Source of the DNA: Isoetes taiwanensis | Taxonomy: Eukaryota; Streptophyta; Lycopodiopsida; Isoetales; Isoetaceae | Length of the DNA stretch: 64,000 nucleotides | Reading direction: 5' to 3' | Assembly (NCBI GenBank): GCA_021234155.1 | Contig: JAJEKV010000020.1 | Coordinates: 2,591,275-2,655,274, forward strand | Shown here: positions 35,646-47,063 of the stretch, in pieces | Layout: every line of letters begins with the position of its first letter | Numbering within the stretch: position 1 is the first letter of the stretch | Position numbers and translations under genes: made by a program | Notes under the pieces: model-generated | What the model saw: only the letters and a program-made list of their open reading frames with translations | Database searches by the model: none | Told to the model about the DNA's origin: nothing

Positions 35646-35727
35646 GGTTGCCCCTAGGGGGGCAAACCCTTGTTTATGTGGGCTTTTGGCATATCCTAGG
35701 TATATCCTAGAATATCTCTAGGATATG
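35646..35727. repeat. Two short inverted repeats
   Basis: GGGTTGCCCCTAGGGGGGCA (35646-35665) is a near palindrome and shares 16 identical bases with 62420-62435 inside an LTR. A second pair, CATATCCTAG (35690-35699) and CTAGGATATG (35718-35727), encloses 18 bases. Both lie just past the donor end of the exon at 35746. Confidence 0.7.
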
Positions 35728-35745
35728 CTGGTGACTGCTAAAAAC

Positions 35746-36578
35746 CTGATGTTGGAGGTAAACTGGCGGTCGCCAGTGTTCTTGGGAGCGCGGTGTGGAG
35801 ACTGGATAACCGGCACTGCCACGGATTTGATGAATATGGCAGCACAAATTGCAAGAGCGGTATAGCTCATTCTGAGATGGCCTGGGGTTTCGGATTTCAC
35901 CAGTATTTTGGTCCAGGGTGTAAATTTGCCGCCTTCTAGCTCTGCGAAATAGGGATTCTTTCTCAGAAGTGCTGCTAGCTTTGTGGATCTGGGTATGGCT
36001 TCTCCCTGCAGAGCTTCCTGGTTCCGTCTGTCCATTAATTTGGTCCCGAGCTCTGTTACGCCCAGCCCTTCTCCGCTTGCTTCCGACAATAATTTGTGCA
36101 GAAGTCTCAAAAGGGGGGATTAACTATGTTTGGCTTGTGAATCTGGCTTGAAATTGCTGTTTGAGTCCTTGTTCCTTTGCCTGTTACAACGCCGGGGATT
36201 GTGCTCAAAATTGTCCGATTTAATAATAGTCCAGACCTAAATTTCACAAAGATTCAAGGCGCAGATCATACCTTGGTCTATTGCACAAACAGCAGGCTCA
36301 TCGCAGACCTTTTCTTGCTTAATCTGCTGAATATTTTCTTTCCCTTCTCTGATCATAGAGTCTCTTAAGTACATTAGAAGCCGAGCTCCCTTCTGAAACA
36401 GAATAGGCAGTTTTATCATCAGTTTGACGGAACATGAAAGGAACTCTGCTTTTGCAGCAGAATCTGTGCATTCTTCTCAAATTGGGATTACAAGAAGTAA
36501 GGAAAGGCAAGAAAGAAAGGCTTACGAGGACGGAATCCGACGAAGAGTCGAGCTCACAGTCTGCAGGAGATGATCCAT
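35746..36578 (-). CDS. Gene fragment: start exon plus a possible winged-helix (LOTUS-like) exon
   Basis: A start exon at 36578-36526 reads MDHLLQTVSSTLRRIPS and ends at GTAAGCC. A large exon at 36105-35746, after the pyrimidine-rich CCCCCCTTTTGAG and before GTTTTTAGC, reads LLHKLLSEASGEGLGVTELG, then LAALLRKNPYFAELEGGKFT. Leu-rich helices followed by a 'F..L.GGKF' strand resemble an OST-HTH/LOTUS winged helix, an RNA-binding fold; this is a guess. Between them, about 36490-36290, two overlapping frames could be exon (FRQTDDKTAYSVSEGSSASN or KGARLLMYLRDSMIREGKEN, the latter with donor CCAAG before GTATGATC). Later exons are not seen, so this looks like a 5' fragment. Confidence 0.45.
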
Positions 36579-36699
36579 CGCCGGAATCGAGCGTTTTGCA
36601 GCAGATAAAGATGGGTTTTTTCTGCTTTTTCTTCGTCGTTTCGAAGCTTCGGACTAGGGTGAAAGGCTGTTCTTCAAGCTTATAAGAAAAACCCGTTCC

Positions 36700-37487
36700 G
36701 GCGGTGTTGGGGCGTTAGAATAAGGCCTGTCTTGTGTAAATTGGAAAACCACCATAGCTTAGCTCGCCAGAGATCGAAGAGCAGATTATAGTGCTTTTGC
36801 AGGTACATTCTTTTATAGTAGCTAGCGTCAAAATTTCTGGGTTTCGCCATGTAGGATCACCCCAGGGATGATTATATTCTTAGAAGCAGCAGAATTATTC
36901 ATACAAGAAATTTATCGCGGCGGCCAAGGCCGCCGCGAACATTTCTCTTCGTCAACTCACTCATGCAGGGAAAATTTGTGTGACTTTGGAATGGTGCAAA
37001 AGTTCTTAAAATGTGATGATTGATATTTCTATAATATGGGAAGGCATTGCACTAGTAGACTATGGGGTATCCAACCTAAGAGCATGCATGTGGATCTAGC
37101 AAAAATAGCGAAACAAAAATAACGAAAATAATTCTAACAAGAGCTCGGATCATCTATGGTAGTATGTTTTTTATACATAGGGTAATATGACCTATTAAGC
37201 ACTTCTTTAAGTATTTCGTGTCATGCCACTAGGTTATGAAGAAAGGCATCACATGAAAGTAAACCTTGAGTTCCAATGATTTATTTCAGAAAAAATTACC
37301 ATGATGTGAAGCACATAAAAAGCCGCTGACAATGAAGTATTTTGATCCTTCAAAACATTCTTGATTAAAACTTTTCAATAACAGCCTTAACTATGCTATT
37401 TGTTTTTTGCAATGTTCACTTGTTTTGTGGCTTGGTGAACTTTGTGCCCGTTAGGATGAACATGTACTCCATTTCAGGAGGAAATAC
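36700..37487. other. No gene recognised
   Basis: AT-rich apart from the palindrome at 36915. It lies upstream of the start exon at 36578 on the minus strand, so the part next to it may be promoter. Confidence 0.35.
36915..36938. repeat. Perfect GC palindrome, 11 bp arms, 2 base centre
   Basis: TCGCGGCGGCC, AA, GGCCGCCGCGA stands alone in AT-rich DNA. It could form a hairpin or be a dyad binding site. Confidence 0.95.
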
Positions 37488-37650
37488 CTTCGATATAATC
37501 CAGTAGTCTATCGGCCAAAGGCATTTCTTTATCATCCCCGAGTTTAGAATTTGTCTGCAGAGAGAAGTTGTTTGAACGAAATCGTGTGGCAAAGAGGGAT
37601 GGCCTTGGCTGCTGAGGCAATGCACACGATAGTGGCACAGCTGCGGCCAT
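37488..37650 (-). CDS. First exon of a probable plastid-targeted protein (fragment)
   Basis: An ATG at 37650 opens MAAAVPLSCALPQQPRPSLF, ATRFRSNNFSLQ, then DDKEMPLADRLLDYIE, closed by a donor (GAAG before GTATTTCC). A start rich in Ala, Ser, Arg and Pro with no acidic residue for ~35 positions fits a chloroplast transit peptide, followed by the mature protein. No second exon is recognisable below 37440 before other fragments begin, so this appears to be a captured or leftover first exon. Protein not identified. Confidence 0.5.
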
Positions 37651-38200
37651 GTCTTCCTATCCAATCCATTATTCATAAGGCTATAGTACACAGATCCATA
37701 TATTTTTGAGTTACTGTCGCACTTTTTTTTGTCTTGAACATAATAAAACACATAAACCCTAAAGAGCTATTCAAACTTAAAGATTTAAGCATTTTAAGCC
37801 ATTTTGACAAAAATAGGTAGTATGTCATGAACTCTGCTCACTCATTCGCCGTGCATATGCCGAACGAGTCAAAAAAGGTGAGCATGATTGTTTAAAGAAT
37901 ATCCAGTACAATAGTCAAGGCCTCAGCCGCTCTAAGCAAGCAACAAAAATAAAAACTAGATCAGCTTTCAAGCCTTGTGCATCAGTTTATTTCCATGTTA
38001 ATATTTCCAATAACATTCCTATGCACATGGCGAATTGCAGCAGAAGCTTGCCATTTAACTGTCAAAGGGTTGGAATAGTATCAGATCTGAAGATGCCTAA
38101 TGTGTCAAAATAACTGGTCGTTCCAGATTAAAAAAGTAGAACCCTGGAAATAAATCTGAATATAACAAATAATTGGAGGAAATACCAGTATGCAGACTTG

Positions 38201-38629
38201 TTAATCACATTTTATGTTTCTATATATCCGCCGGACAAACACAGATGATCCCAAGTATCCAATAACACCTGCATTCCACAATGCAACAGTAAGATATGAA
38301 TCCAAACTTGCTGCTGACGACATGGATAACAAAACTCATATATGAACTCTTCTTACCACAAAGAATGCCCAATCCCATGCAAAACATCAGCGTATAGCCA
38401 AAATAGAAGCTTGTCTGAAAGAACCCTGACATTTTTGTTTTCATATAGTAATAATATATCGAATAAAGATAAACATATGCTGCAGTTGAGGCAGCTGAAA
38501 AGAACGATGTCCACTGCCAATGATAGTTCTCGGCATTCAAAAGAAATATTTGCTGACTATTGTAACACAGACAGTTACAATCATGAGTATCAGGAAGACC
38601 AATAACGTGAATCCATACACATAATACAC
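38201..38629 (-). pseudogene. TM9SF / nonaspanin (TMN) C-terminal exons, frameshifted
   Basis: TM9SF proteins are nine-span membrane proteins of the Golgi and endosomes. The penultimate exon (38629-38357, acceptor TTTTTGCAG) reads [20 protein letters not shown], then after a missing base near 38545 [40 protein letters not shown] and [19 protein letters not shown]. The last exon (38268-38201) reads [21 protein letters not shown] and TAA, with the family's C-terminal KXD Golgi-retention signal (KCD). Phases agree across the intron. Only the last ~115 residues of a ~650-residue protein remain; upstream exons are absent. With the frame change it is a pseudogene. Confidence 0.88.
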
Positions 38630-38988
38630 CTGCAAAAACAGGAAACATTTCATACAAAAGTAAGTTATAAATATGAATGTCACTATAATGCTGAATTTCT
38701 GAATTGACCAGATCTGGCATGAAATTGAAACACTTGTTTAATATACCGTCTTGCAGAAAGAACTCTTGGAACTTGCTCCAACATGGCAGAATGTTTAACT
38801 GCAAATGAAAAAGATCCTGCTACTGATTGGTTTCTGGGCGTTATTCAGCATGACATCAAAATGGCTTTAAGAACAGGGGATATAATAGGGCAATCTATGA
38901 AGCAGTGGATTTAATCAAAAATTCTGTGAACCAAACGAAAGCAGGAAAAATAGAAAACAAAGAACCAAAATGAACAGATTGGGGATAC

Positions 38989-39627
38989 TTGCATTCATCA
39001 TTTTTATCATCCTGGGCATTCAAATTAGACAAATAGACGGCAACAATAGAGCCAAATCTGTTTCCTGTTGAATTAATTCCAGCCTTAGCTTTCAGCTCTC
39101 CACTACATCGATTTCAACTATTTATTGCTCCATTAACACAGATTTCGGATTTCTACAGTCTAAGCTTCCTCGAAGTTTGAAATCTGTAGTTTATGGCGAG
39201 CTATTTGCAATAGAAGTTATCAGAACTTGACGGATCACCTTGCAATAGAGGACTAAGAGGAGCTCAAGGCTGAGAGAAGAAGCCGTCCGCACGAAAATTT
39301 GCATGCATCCAGAACCCTAGAGCTGGCAAAAGAAGCTATGGCTAAGGTCTTAGTATTCCTTGATAAAAGAAAAAGTGGCATAAGAACAGACCTTAGCTAT
39401 GGTCTACTTAGCAATCAAAAATGCAGGAGCCATACTGGCGAGAGGATTCATCATCTGGAGCTATCGCAGACCTTAGCTATGGCCGTAGACCGGATTTGTT
39501 CCCCCCGGCTGCTCTGGAACACGACAGCCGCTGTTTCCATTTCAATCCGCTCTTCTCTTCTCGAAGAAACATAGCGCTGCCTTTTAAAATCTTTGAATTT
39601 GATATCGGCAAGCAAGGTGCCCGCCAT
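38989..39627 (-). CDS. First two exons of an unrecognised gene (fragment)
   Basis: An ATG at 39627 (context GAGCATGGCG) opens MAGTLLADIKFKDFKRQRYV and runs 52 codons to IRSTAIAK, closed by donor CTAAG before GTCTGC at 39472. A second exon at 39083-38989 follows acceptor GCTAAG and keeps phase: AGINSTGNRFGSIVAVYLSN, LNAQDDKNDEC, donor before GTATCC. The product is soluble, basic at first and then neutral. It does not continue in phase into the TM9SF exons just below, so it is a separate fragment. Family unknown. Confidence 0.45.
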
Positions 39628-40176
39628 GCTCGACGGAGGAGAATGATAAAAGAAAATGTGGCATAAGAGCGTGCACTTGAATTGCAGCGGAGAACCACGA
39701 AGAAAAAAAGCAAACAGAATAAATAAAACACACGTGTCGGCCTTGCCTGAGGCAGAACCCAGAAATATTAGCTGTCGAAAAAATAAAAATTCGAAATTTG
39801 ATGTATCATTATATATGGTTTGATACTGAACTGTGTGGGTGGTGCTTGTCCCGAGTATTTTCCTGATGACTTTTATACAAGACCATTTGGCTAGAGGATT
39901 CACCTTCTGAAGATGTCGTCTGTGTTCTTTATGATGTTTTTGATTTCATAGAGGATGTCAGGGAGCAAGCAGGCAGAAGAGTTTTCGTCCATTTCTTAAG
40001 GGTTGTATCCAGGTCAGCTACTTGTCATGGCTTATATAATGTGGAGAGAACATCATGGATAATAAGGATGTTAAGCAGCTTGGGAGTGTTAGTAGTCTTA
40101 ATATTGGATTTTCTTTTCAGTTGATGCGATGGTAGAATAGGTTTCTTGGACAATCTGTCAAGCAGATGCCTTGTGT

Positions 40177-40328
40177 CTATCCCTGAATTTGTTGCTCGAG
40201 TTCCAGCTTCTCTTTCTCCACATAAGATGTTTCCAACGATTTTGAGATGAGCTCATCTTGTAATTTATGAATCTTCTCATTAAGCATGGCATTGTGTTCT
40301 TCACTGCTCTGCACCTGTGCCTTGATTT
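40177..40328 (-). pseudogene. Coiled-coil exon fragment
   Basis: After acceptor TTTTATTTCAG the frame reads KAQVQSSEEHNAMLNEKIHK, LQDELISKSLETSYVEKEKL, ELEQQIQG and a stop. Heptad-like spacing of Leu and Ile and high Glu/Lys content indicate a coiled coil. There is no donor at the end, so the exon seems to run into unrelated DNA. Many plant golgin- or kinesin-like proteins would fit; I cannot choose. Confidence 0.4.
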
Positions 40329-41519
40329 CTGAAATAAAAAACAACAAAATAAAAACCAAGCAGACACACCCTCAGGCCACCGACGGGCAACCCTCCGTGC
40401 GCAGCACCTTGTTGTTTTTTGTTTTTTAATGTTCATGCTTATTCTCCCTTGACGCCTAACTTTACTACCTCCTGTAGTTCTTTGGAAAGCCCAATTAGTG
40501 TTTGCAACTTCTATTTCTCTTAAGAGTATTTGTCTACTACCGAACAAGTTTCTCACAACATAATCATTTTTAGCAACACGTGGTACGTTAATTCCATCTT
40601 TGTCTAGTCGATTTGCTCCTTTCTCACTCTGAATATTGTTGGCTTCTACATTCTTTCTTTTTAATTTCGTTTGATTATTGCCTCATGTACCTGTCCCATC
40701 TTTGATAATGGAGCTCATCAACTCCAATGGCTCAAATCCTTCATTTATACCCCTGTAAAGCTTACCGCAGAGTTTTTTAATCCAATTGGGTTCTTCATAT
40801 CTGTCACAAATCCGTTTATCAGAGATGGTTCTTCCAAAAATGGGTGCCATAGAGATGCTTCAAGAACTCGATTCCCCAACTTCTATATTGCAGACCTGCT
40901 CCTGGCTGCCCCTACCAATTTTGCAAAAGGGAAGCCCATGCTTCCCTTCCCTATACAACAAAACCAAAATGTTACACTATTGTATATGGCTCTATTGGAT
41001 GCGTCGGTTCTCCGTAGTGGATGCATAGGAATATTGCTAATGCAATTATTTTGGAATATTTTGGTTTTGTCCAAACAAAATAATATTTTTAGCAGGGTTG
41101 CCTAACCCCCTGCCCACTTTCCTGCATTCTTAGCTATGCCACGTGTCATGCCACATAGGCCAAATTGATTCTATGCCGTTAGATCTATCTATTTTCGCAT
41201 TAGGAAAATTAGAAAGTAAAGAAAATTCCAGTTAGCAAGGTATTCCGGAGATGCCCGCGACGGCCATATCCAACTAACCTCGGCCATAACCGTTATCCAA
41301 CCTCGGCTTCTTCTTCCCTTTTGCATGGTTACGGCAAGGCCTACAGTTTTTTTTGTAGGGTTGGTGGAAATGCAGACTAGTTCAACGTGATGCAGACTAG
41401 TTCCGGATTTTCCTCTGGACATGTCTCAATGCAATCTGCTGCTTGCATGATCTTCGGTATTGAGGTTTAGGGTTCGTAGGACCCATTCCTGACATGTGTT
41501 ACCATTACATCATACCGAA

Positions 41520-42097
41520 ATGGATCAAGGGCCCCCTTATCTTTCAGACCAGCTTGAGCTTAAATATGGTGGCCTTATGTCCACTGGCAGTTACAATTCT
41601 GCCTCTCACCCCAGATTACCTGCACCATCGCCCTTCTTATTTTTTTATACCCAGATATACATGCAGCAGCAGGCATATCAGAGACTGATGCTGAGAGTAC
41701 CGGAGGCACAACAGAGCCCCTTGAACCAATATTGTACTGAGGATTTCATCCTTGCCAGGTTTTCAGTTTTCCTTTCTAATTTCTTTTAGCTGTGCTCTGC
41801 ATGCATATGCATATTGAAAGATCATAATCTCTGCATCTTCCATGCACAAGGTGCAACTGTGAAATTTATTTCCAAGTGGTTTGTCAATACTTTGATCATG
41901 GTATTTATGAGATGAGATCGTCACCAGTGTGGAAACCTTGTGTGTATGTTGCTCTTGCAAGGATGAAAGCAATTGCAGGTGCATGCATCATTGAAGGATG
42001 ACAGTTCTGCTCCATCTTTTCCAAACAGTTTCACAGTGGGAGCTAGCTGCAGAAGACGACCCTGGAAGTTTAAGAATCTTAAAAGCCTGGAAAGCAG
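41520..42097 (+). CDS. Two exon-like frames of an unrecognised gene (fragment)
   Basis: An ATG at 41520 opens MDQGPPYLSDQLELKYGGLM and 59 more codons (MQQQAYQRLMLRVPEAQQSP) to a donor CTTGCCAG before GTTTTCAG (41758). A second exon-like frame (41979-42097), after acceptor TTGCAG and before GTTGCTG, reads VHASLKDDSSAPSFPNSFTV, then a basic RRRPWKFKN. The first exon ends two bases into a codon while the second is open from a codon start, so the two do not join cleanly. They may be separate fragments or a decayed gene. Confidence 0.35.
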
Positions 42098-42439
42098 GTT
42101 GCTGACTGTTCTATACTCAAACAAAAAAGGGTGCCTATTCATATTCAGATAGGTTCATGTTTCTTATCCTGGTTCATCCTTGAAAATTTGCACTAAAAGA
42201 AAGCCAACCATTATGCATAAAGTCTCAGCATAATGTCACGGTTAAATGGTATTTGCCAATGGAATGAATGAAAGCTAATTTAGGAAAAGTATCAGGAAGT
42301 TGCCTGTGAGTATGCTGGAGTTGTCAGGATGCTTTAGATCCAATGCATTCAAAGATCTGTTTACAGACAGACTTAAGAACAACCATAACGTTACAAAGCT
42401 TCCATGTGCTTCCATTACTTTAACAGAAGGTTAATGTAG

Positions 42440-43251
42440 TTTTCTGGGCCACCTTGACCATGCAAACACAACGGGAATTTCATCAGATTTACAGTGCAAT
42501 AATAAGTTCCTTGTGCAGAGTGTGATTGCAGCATATGGAGCAACATTAAAAGACCTCAGTCAAGATTTGGTAAATACAAATTCTTATGATGCTTAAGTTT
42601 CGCATTGCCTTACCTGCTTTTCATTTGGATGTGCAGTTTAGCAAGGATGAGGGCAGGGAAGTCCATGAAGCTAAATTGAAAGTTGTCTTTGTACCGCCGC
42701 CCCAACCTCCTTCACCTGTTCCAGAGTGTTCAGAAGAAGATGCATCTTTAAAGGCATCTACTATTGACAATGGGGACTGGATCCTTTCATTAAATGAGGT
42801 ATAACAGATTGATTGTAACATGCAAGGTAATATTTAACAGTTTGTGTTGATTTCCTAGGCAACAAAAGATGTTAACGAGCTCAGTGCAAAGTTAAATGAT
42901 GTAATTCCTTGGCCTGCTCTGAATTGTTTATTGAAATGAAAATGCTATGTGCTTGGTTGTGAAGCTGGAGCTGTGCAAGTTATCTGTACAACAAGGCGGT
43001 TTTCTACCTTTACATGGGAAATTTTCTGTGCAGGCAAATAAGGCATTAGACATTTTGCAGAGTGAACGAGATGTTGCTACGCGCATGACCCAACGCTTGC
43101 AGAACGATCTTGTAATGTTGTTAATTCATTTATGATCTGATGAACTCCTTTGACAATTTGCTGACTTGAATTTTATTATCCAACTTTGCAGGAAAAGTTG
43201 ACATGTTGGGTTTCATTGGAGTGCTTATTGGGTATTTGTTGCACCGTTAAC
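42440..43251 (+). pseudogene. VAP27-like (VAMP-associated, MSP-domain) gene remnant
   Basis: VAP27 proteins are ER-anchored and link the ER to other membranes. Exons seen: 42440-42569, end of the MSP domain (TMQTQREF, then out of phase CNNKFLVQSVIAAYGATLKD, donor TTG before GTAAAT); 42637-42798 (FSKDEGREVHEAKLKVVFVP, PPQPPSPVPECSEED); 42859-42900 (ATKDVNELSAKLND); 43034-43111 (ANKALDILQSERDVATRMTQ, coiled coil); 43192-43251 (MLGFIGVLIGYLLHR, the C-terminal membrane anchor). Defects: a base missing near 42482, and the anchor exon is out of phase with the exon before it. The first two thirds of the MSP domain are absent. Splice sites are otherwise good. Confidence 0.88.
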
Positions 43252-43837
43252 ATAGGAAGTCCCGCATGTACAGAAATTCTTGCCTTTCCCCCATCTGTAA
43301 TAATTTTCAAAAGATTTCACTAGCTGTGCTGTACAAAATATAGATGTACATAGGCTTATGCAGTCTATCCGAATTAAGGGCTAGTCTGGTTACATATATT
43401 TATAGCCCTTAATGACTGGTTTATATTTATCACAATGGATGGCGCCGTCTTGTCTAGGTACATGTCCGTTGGAGTCATGATTGTAGGCATATGTGCAGAT
43501 TTTTGATTAATCATATTGAAGCTTGCTGCTGTGGATTCTCACTTTAGCTTATCTCATTTGTATGATTCATTTTGGCTTTTTGAATGTGCATGGAATTGGA
43601 CTTATTCTAAATTTATGAGGTATGCATTTCGGAACCCTTATGTGGAGTTTTACCCAATGGAACCTTGGTGGAGGCTATCTAAACCAGATATGCATAGGGG
43701 ACATTCTTGGGTCTCTATGGTGTACACGTGGTCAGCTCCTTCAAGGCTCAGAACCAGGAGGAAGGTTGTAGATTAGATTAGACTTCTGTTCTTTGCATGC
43801 ATGCTTGATGAGTATCACATATCAGAGAGCATTCATA
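43252..43837. other. No gene recognised
   Basis: Follows the VAP27 remnant. A plus-strand frame of 86 codons (43516-43776) has no recognisable features. Confidence 0.4.
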
Positions 43838-43962
43838 TAACAAGAACAAGACTAAGCTATTCATAACAAGAACAAGACTAAGCTACTGATTATTGATAAC
43901 AAGAGAGTATTCATAACACAAGTCTAAGCTATTCATAACAAGAACAAGGCTAAGCTATTAAT
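43838..43962 (+). repeat. Minisatellite, irregular ~26-33 bp units
   Basis: Units of the form ATAACAAGAACAAGACTAAG plus CTATTC or CTACTGATTATTG recur about five times. Confidence 0.8.
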
Positions 43963-44409
43963 CATTGAGACACTTATGGGCGATTCGCATGCATGCGCTT
44001 AAAAGCAACATGGCCATATTTCAGTTGCTGCTATTTTCTATTCCCACAACGGGCCATCCACGACGCGAGAGTTGAGACGCCCAAAATCGAATGGTTGAGG
44101 CAATGATTCCATGAACATAATGTTGATACTTATTTCGTGCTATTTATTAAAGGGAAAAACTTTAGAATACCCTTATGTTTTGGCATATTTTCTCACATAC
44201 CCCTAACTTTTCAAAAATTTATGGAATGCCCTTGTCAACGTATTTGGCCTTGTAGAATTTCGTATATCATAAGATGCCCTTGTATTTTAGCGTCTTTCTT
44301 TAAATGCCCTTCTGCAAGCGGTTCATTTCCGCTCTCGTTGCTCCCGCCTTTTTCTACAAAAAGGTTTGTGCTTTTCCGGTTGCTACAGACCAGCAAATTT
44401 TCGGTGCTA

Positions 44410-44610
44410 CAGAATTCGATTGGAGGGTGCACCAGCAACGATTCTGATTTCGAGCTTATCATCCAACTCTGATTTCGCACCAGCAACAGCTTCTTTTGCC
44501 GCACGAGCAACGATTTCGCACGAGCCGACTTTTTTTTTTCTGCAGGAATTTGCAGAACCAATGATTTCGCACCACCAACGATTTCCCAACGATTCTTTTG
44601 CCGCAGAAAT
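44410..44610 (+). repeat. Degenerate short repeat around GCACCAGCAACGATT
   Basis: Words such as GATTTCGCACCAGCAACG, CGCACGAGCAACGATTTCGC and CGCACCACCAACGATTTC recur about six times at uneven spacing. An old minisatellite or a low-complexity coding relic. Confidence 0.6.
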
Positions 44611-44689
44611 TTGCCTAAATGTTTTCGATTATTGTTGTTGCCATGCAATTGTAGAGAAGCCACTGGAATAAGGATCCGATTCCTGCTAT

Positions 44690-47010
44690 CAAGGAGATGA
44701 AAATCTTGAGCAGTTATATTTTTTAAGAATTTACAAGTTTATTCAGCAAAGACAGAGCAAATCGTCATGTAAATGCTTATTTGTTCTGTCAATTTCTCTA
44801 AAAATCACACGATGAATTGGTGTTTTATCACTTGTAACAATGCATTAAAACTGTTTGGTAAAAAGTATAAAGGACATTGCTATCATATTGTGTCGTTCTA
44901 CAAACCTCATATTGTTCACCTTTACTTAATGTTGCTATATCACATTACATTGAGGGGATGAAGAGGGAAAGGATTCATTGGTTATGATCTATATATCATA
45001 TAAACCTCTTCTTAACCATTGTAGTTAAACAAGCATATCTTAGTTCCTATAATTGATATGTATGCATGTTCTTTTCTTATCGACTTTCAGATAATTGGAG
45101 ACTATATACCTATGAGGACACTTGCATGATAAGCCAGACCTTCATCTCATAGCAATGATTTCCATAGCGTGCACGCTTGAAATTCATACTCTTGCCTTGC
45201 CCCAAGCCTGCGTTTCTGCAATCAATGTGCATTATGGTTCTTGCAGTTGCTTGGGGCTTATTTGTTTTTTTTACCAGCACAAATCCATCTGCCTAGCCTT
45301 CTTCCCAACCCTGCATTCTGCTAGTTATTTTTTGTCAAACAGGATGTCCGAAACTGTTCAACTTTGGTCGAACAGAAGGCTGGAGACAAGGGGAGTGGAG
45401 ACGGCCAGTCGGCGTCGACTGGCCTGTAGGCTGTAGCGACTGGACAAAATCTGTAGTGTAGTTTGGCCTGTAGCGATGGCGCCAACTAGCATGTGGGGCT
45501 TAGAACGCAAATGTCTATTTATGAGCAAATGCTTATTTATGAGCGGGCAGGACGCTTAGTGGATCGGCACCGACTGCCTAGAATGCTCCTGCCTATCCAT
45601 CGGCAAATGTCCATCAGATGCTGCTTAGAATGCCTCTGCTTGGAATTTACTGATTCATTTGCAGGCAGACCATTTAATGGGTCGGCACCGACTGGCTGAG
45701 TTTGCATGCATTTGTGCACACATTCTATTGAAGTAGAGGTTGAAGTAGAGGTTGAAGAAGTGGAAGAACCTATAGATTAGTAGTGCATTGGCATCTTGTG
45801 CTGCATAATATCTCTTAATGCGACATGTGAAGGCCCTAGGATCGCAGTTGGCTCCTTATTTGGATGCTATTCTTCAAGTAAGTTTACTAGTTAAATGAGA
45901 AATTTTGTTGTTTGCTTCATGTTGCTTTCTTACGCGTGCATCATGTTAAGGTAATCCACAAAAGATTTAATATAGCATTTATGTTGAGTGCTAAATTTCT
46001 TGTTGACCAGGTGTTATTGTGTATTGGTTCTTTAGCTCATGTGAATTAACTTACTAATATTTGCATTTTGATAAAATTTCTAACACACTAGGCTTTGCTT
46101 TGTTACATGATATTCAACATTCAAAGACTATAGAAATTATCCTTGTGAGCACATGTCAACTATAAAAGGAGCAGACCTCATGCATTTGAGCTTTCGACAA
46201 ACAAAGAAATAATGTATTTCATGAGACAGCACATCTGAATTAATCCACAATTTGCCATGCAATGACAAGATAACATCTGAATTATTTCACAGTTTGCTAT
46301 GCATTGAATTGTACAGTGCCTTTTACTTGTACAACAAAGATAAACTCACTCAGTTGGCCTATATATATTGTTCTTGACATTCCATGTCTGTTATAGAGAC
46401 AAGGGTGCTTAATAGTAAGATGACTGATCATCTGTATATTATTCTATCTGGCCCTTACAATTGTGTGCTTTCTGAGTCATATATTTGCAGATCGCTTCTC
46501 ATGCATAGAGGATTAACCTATTTAACTTGTAAGGATTTGAATTCTTTTAGACAAAATAATATAACATTTCTACTTTGGAACTTTAAATCTGGTAGAACAG
46601 ATACTCATGCAATGGAATTTTCTTTAGAAATATGACCAAGTGTATATGAGAGAATATAGTTCGTGTCTGCCAAGTTGTTGATTCTAATACCTTCACAAAA
46701 CCTTTTGCTACGTACTATATTAGTTGCACTACATTGCAGAATATGCTCAGCAAGAAAATTGTTGCTTTTATCAATGTTGTGAAAGTGTGTTTTAATTATA
46801 TGACAAGAGAAACCAATACATGCACTTATTTGTATTTGTGCATCCAACACTTTTGAACACTTATGTATTTACCTTGTCCATGAAACCAAGCACGGGCTTT
46901 CAATGCCAACATATAGCCATACACCTTTGTTTGTCCACTATATTTCTCAATCTCACTTATGAGGGCTCCATCATGCACAGCAATATGCTTGTTGTATTCC
47001 TTGTTTGGGT
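44690..47010. other. Long stretch without a recognisable gene
   Basis: AT-rich. Two copies of GGTCGGCACCGACTG or GGATCGGCACCGACTG lie near 45560 and 45680 in a locally GC-richer stretch (45350-45710) that also repeats TGCTTAGAATGCCTC-like words. Confidence 0.4.
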
Positions 47011-47014
47011 CTCA

Positions 47015-47063
47015 TAGGCTAGATGGTCTCCGCGAACGATAAAAATCAATTCAATTCAATCCT
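47015..47063 (+). mobile_element. LINE 3' end, plus strand
   Basis: GGTCTCCGCGAACGATAAAA followed by (ATTCA)n-like units. It matches the tails at 24221-24290 (minus strand) and 49296-49346, so all three are 3' ends of one LINE family. How far the body extends to the left is not clear. Confidence 0.65.

Noticed and set aside
37416-37751. 111-codon minus-strand frame
   Set aside because: It overlaps, in another phase, the exon with a start codon, transit-peptide-like composition and a donor at 37488-37650; taken as a shadow.
38220-38804. One long 194-codon frame over the TM9SF exons
   Set aside because: It runs through an intron and keeps TM9SF phase only in the middle; the two-exon reading with a frame change fits the family better.
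45340-45720. GC-richer stretch with repeated GGCACCGACTG as a gene
   Set aside because: Frames are short, contradictory between strands and without splice borders that fit.
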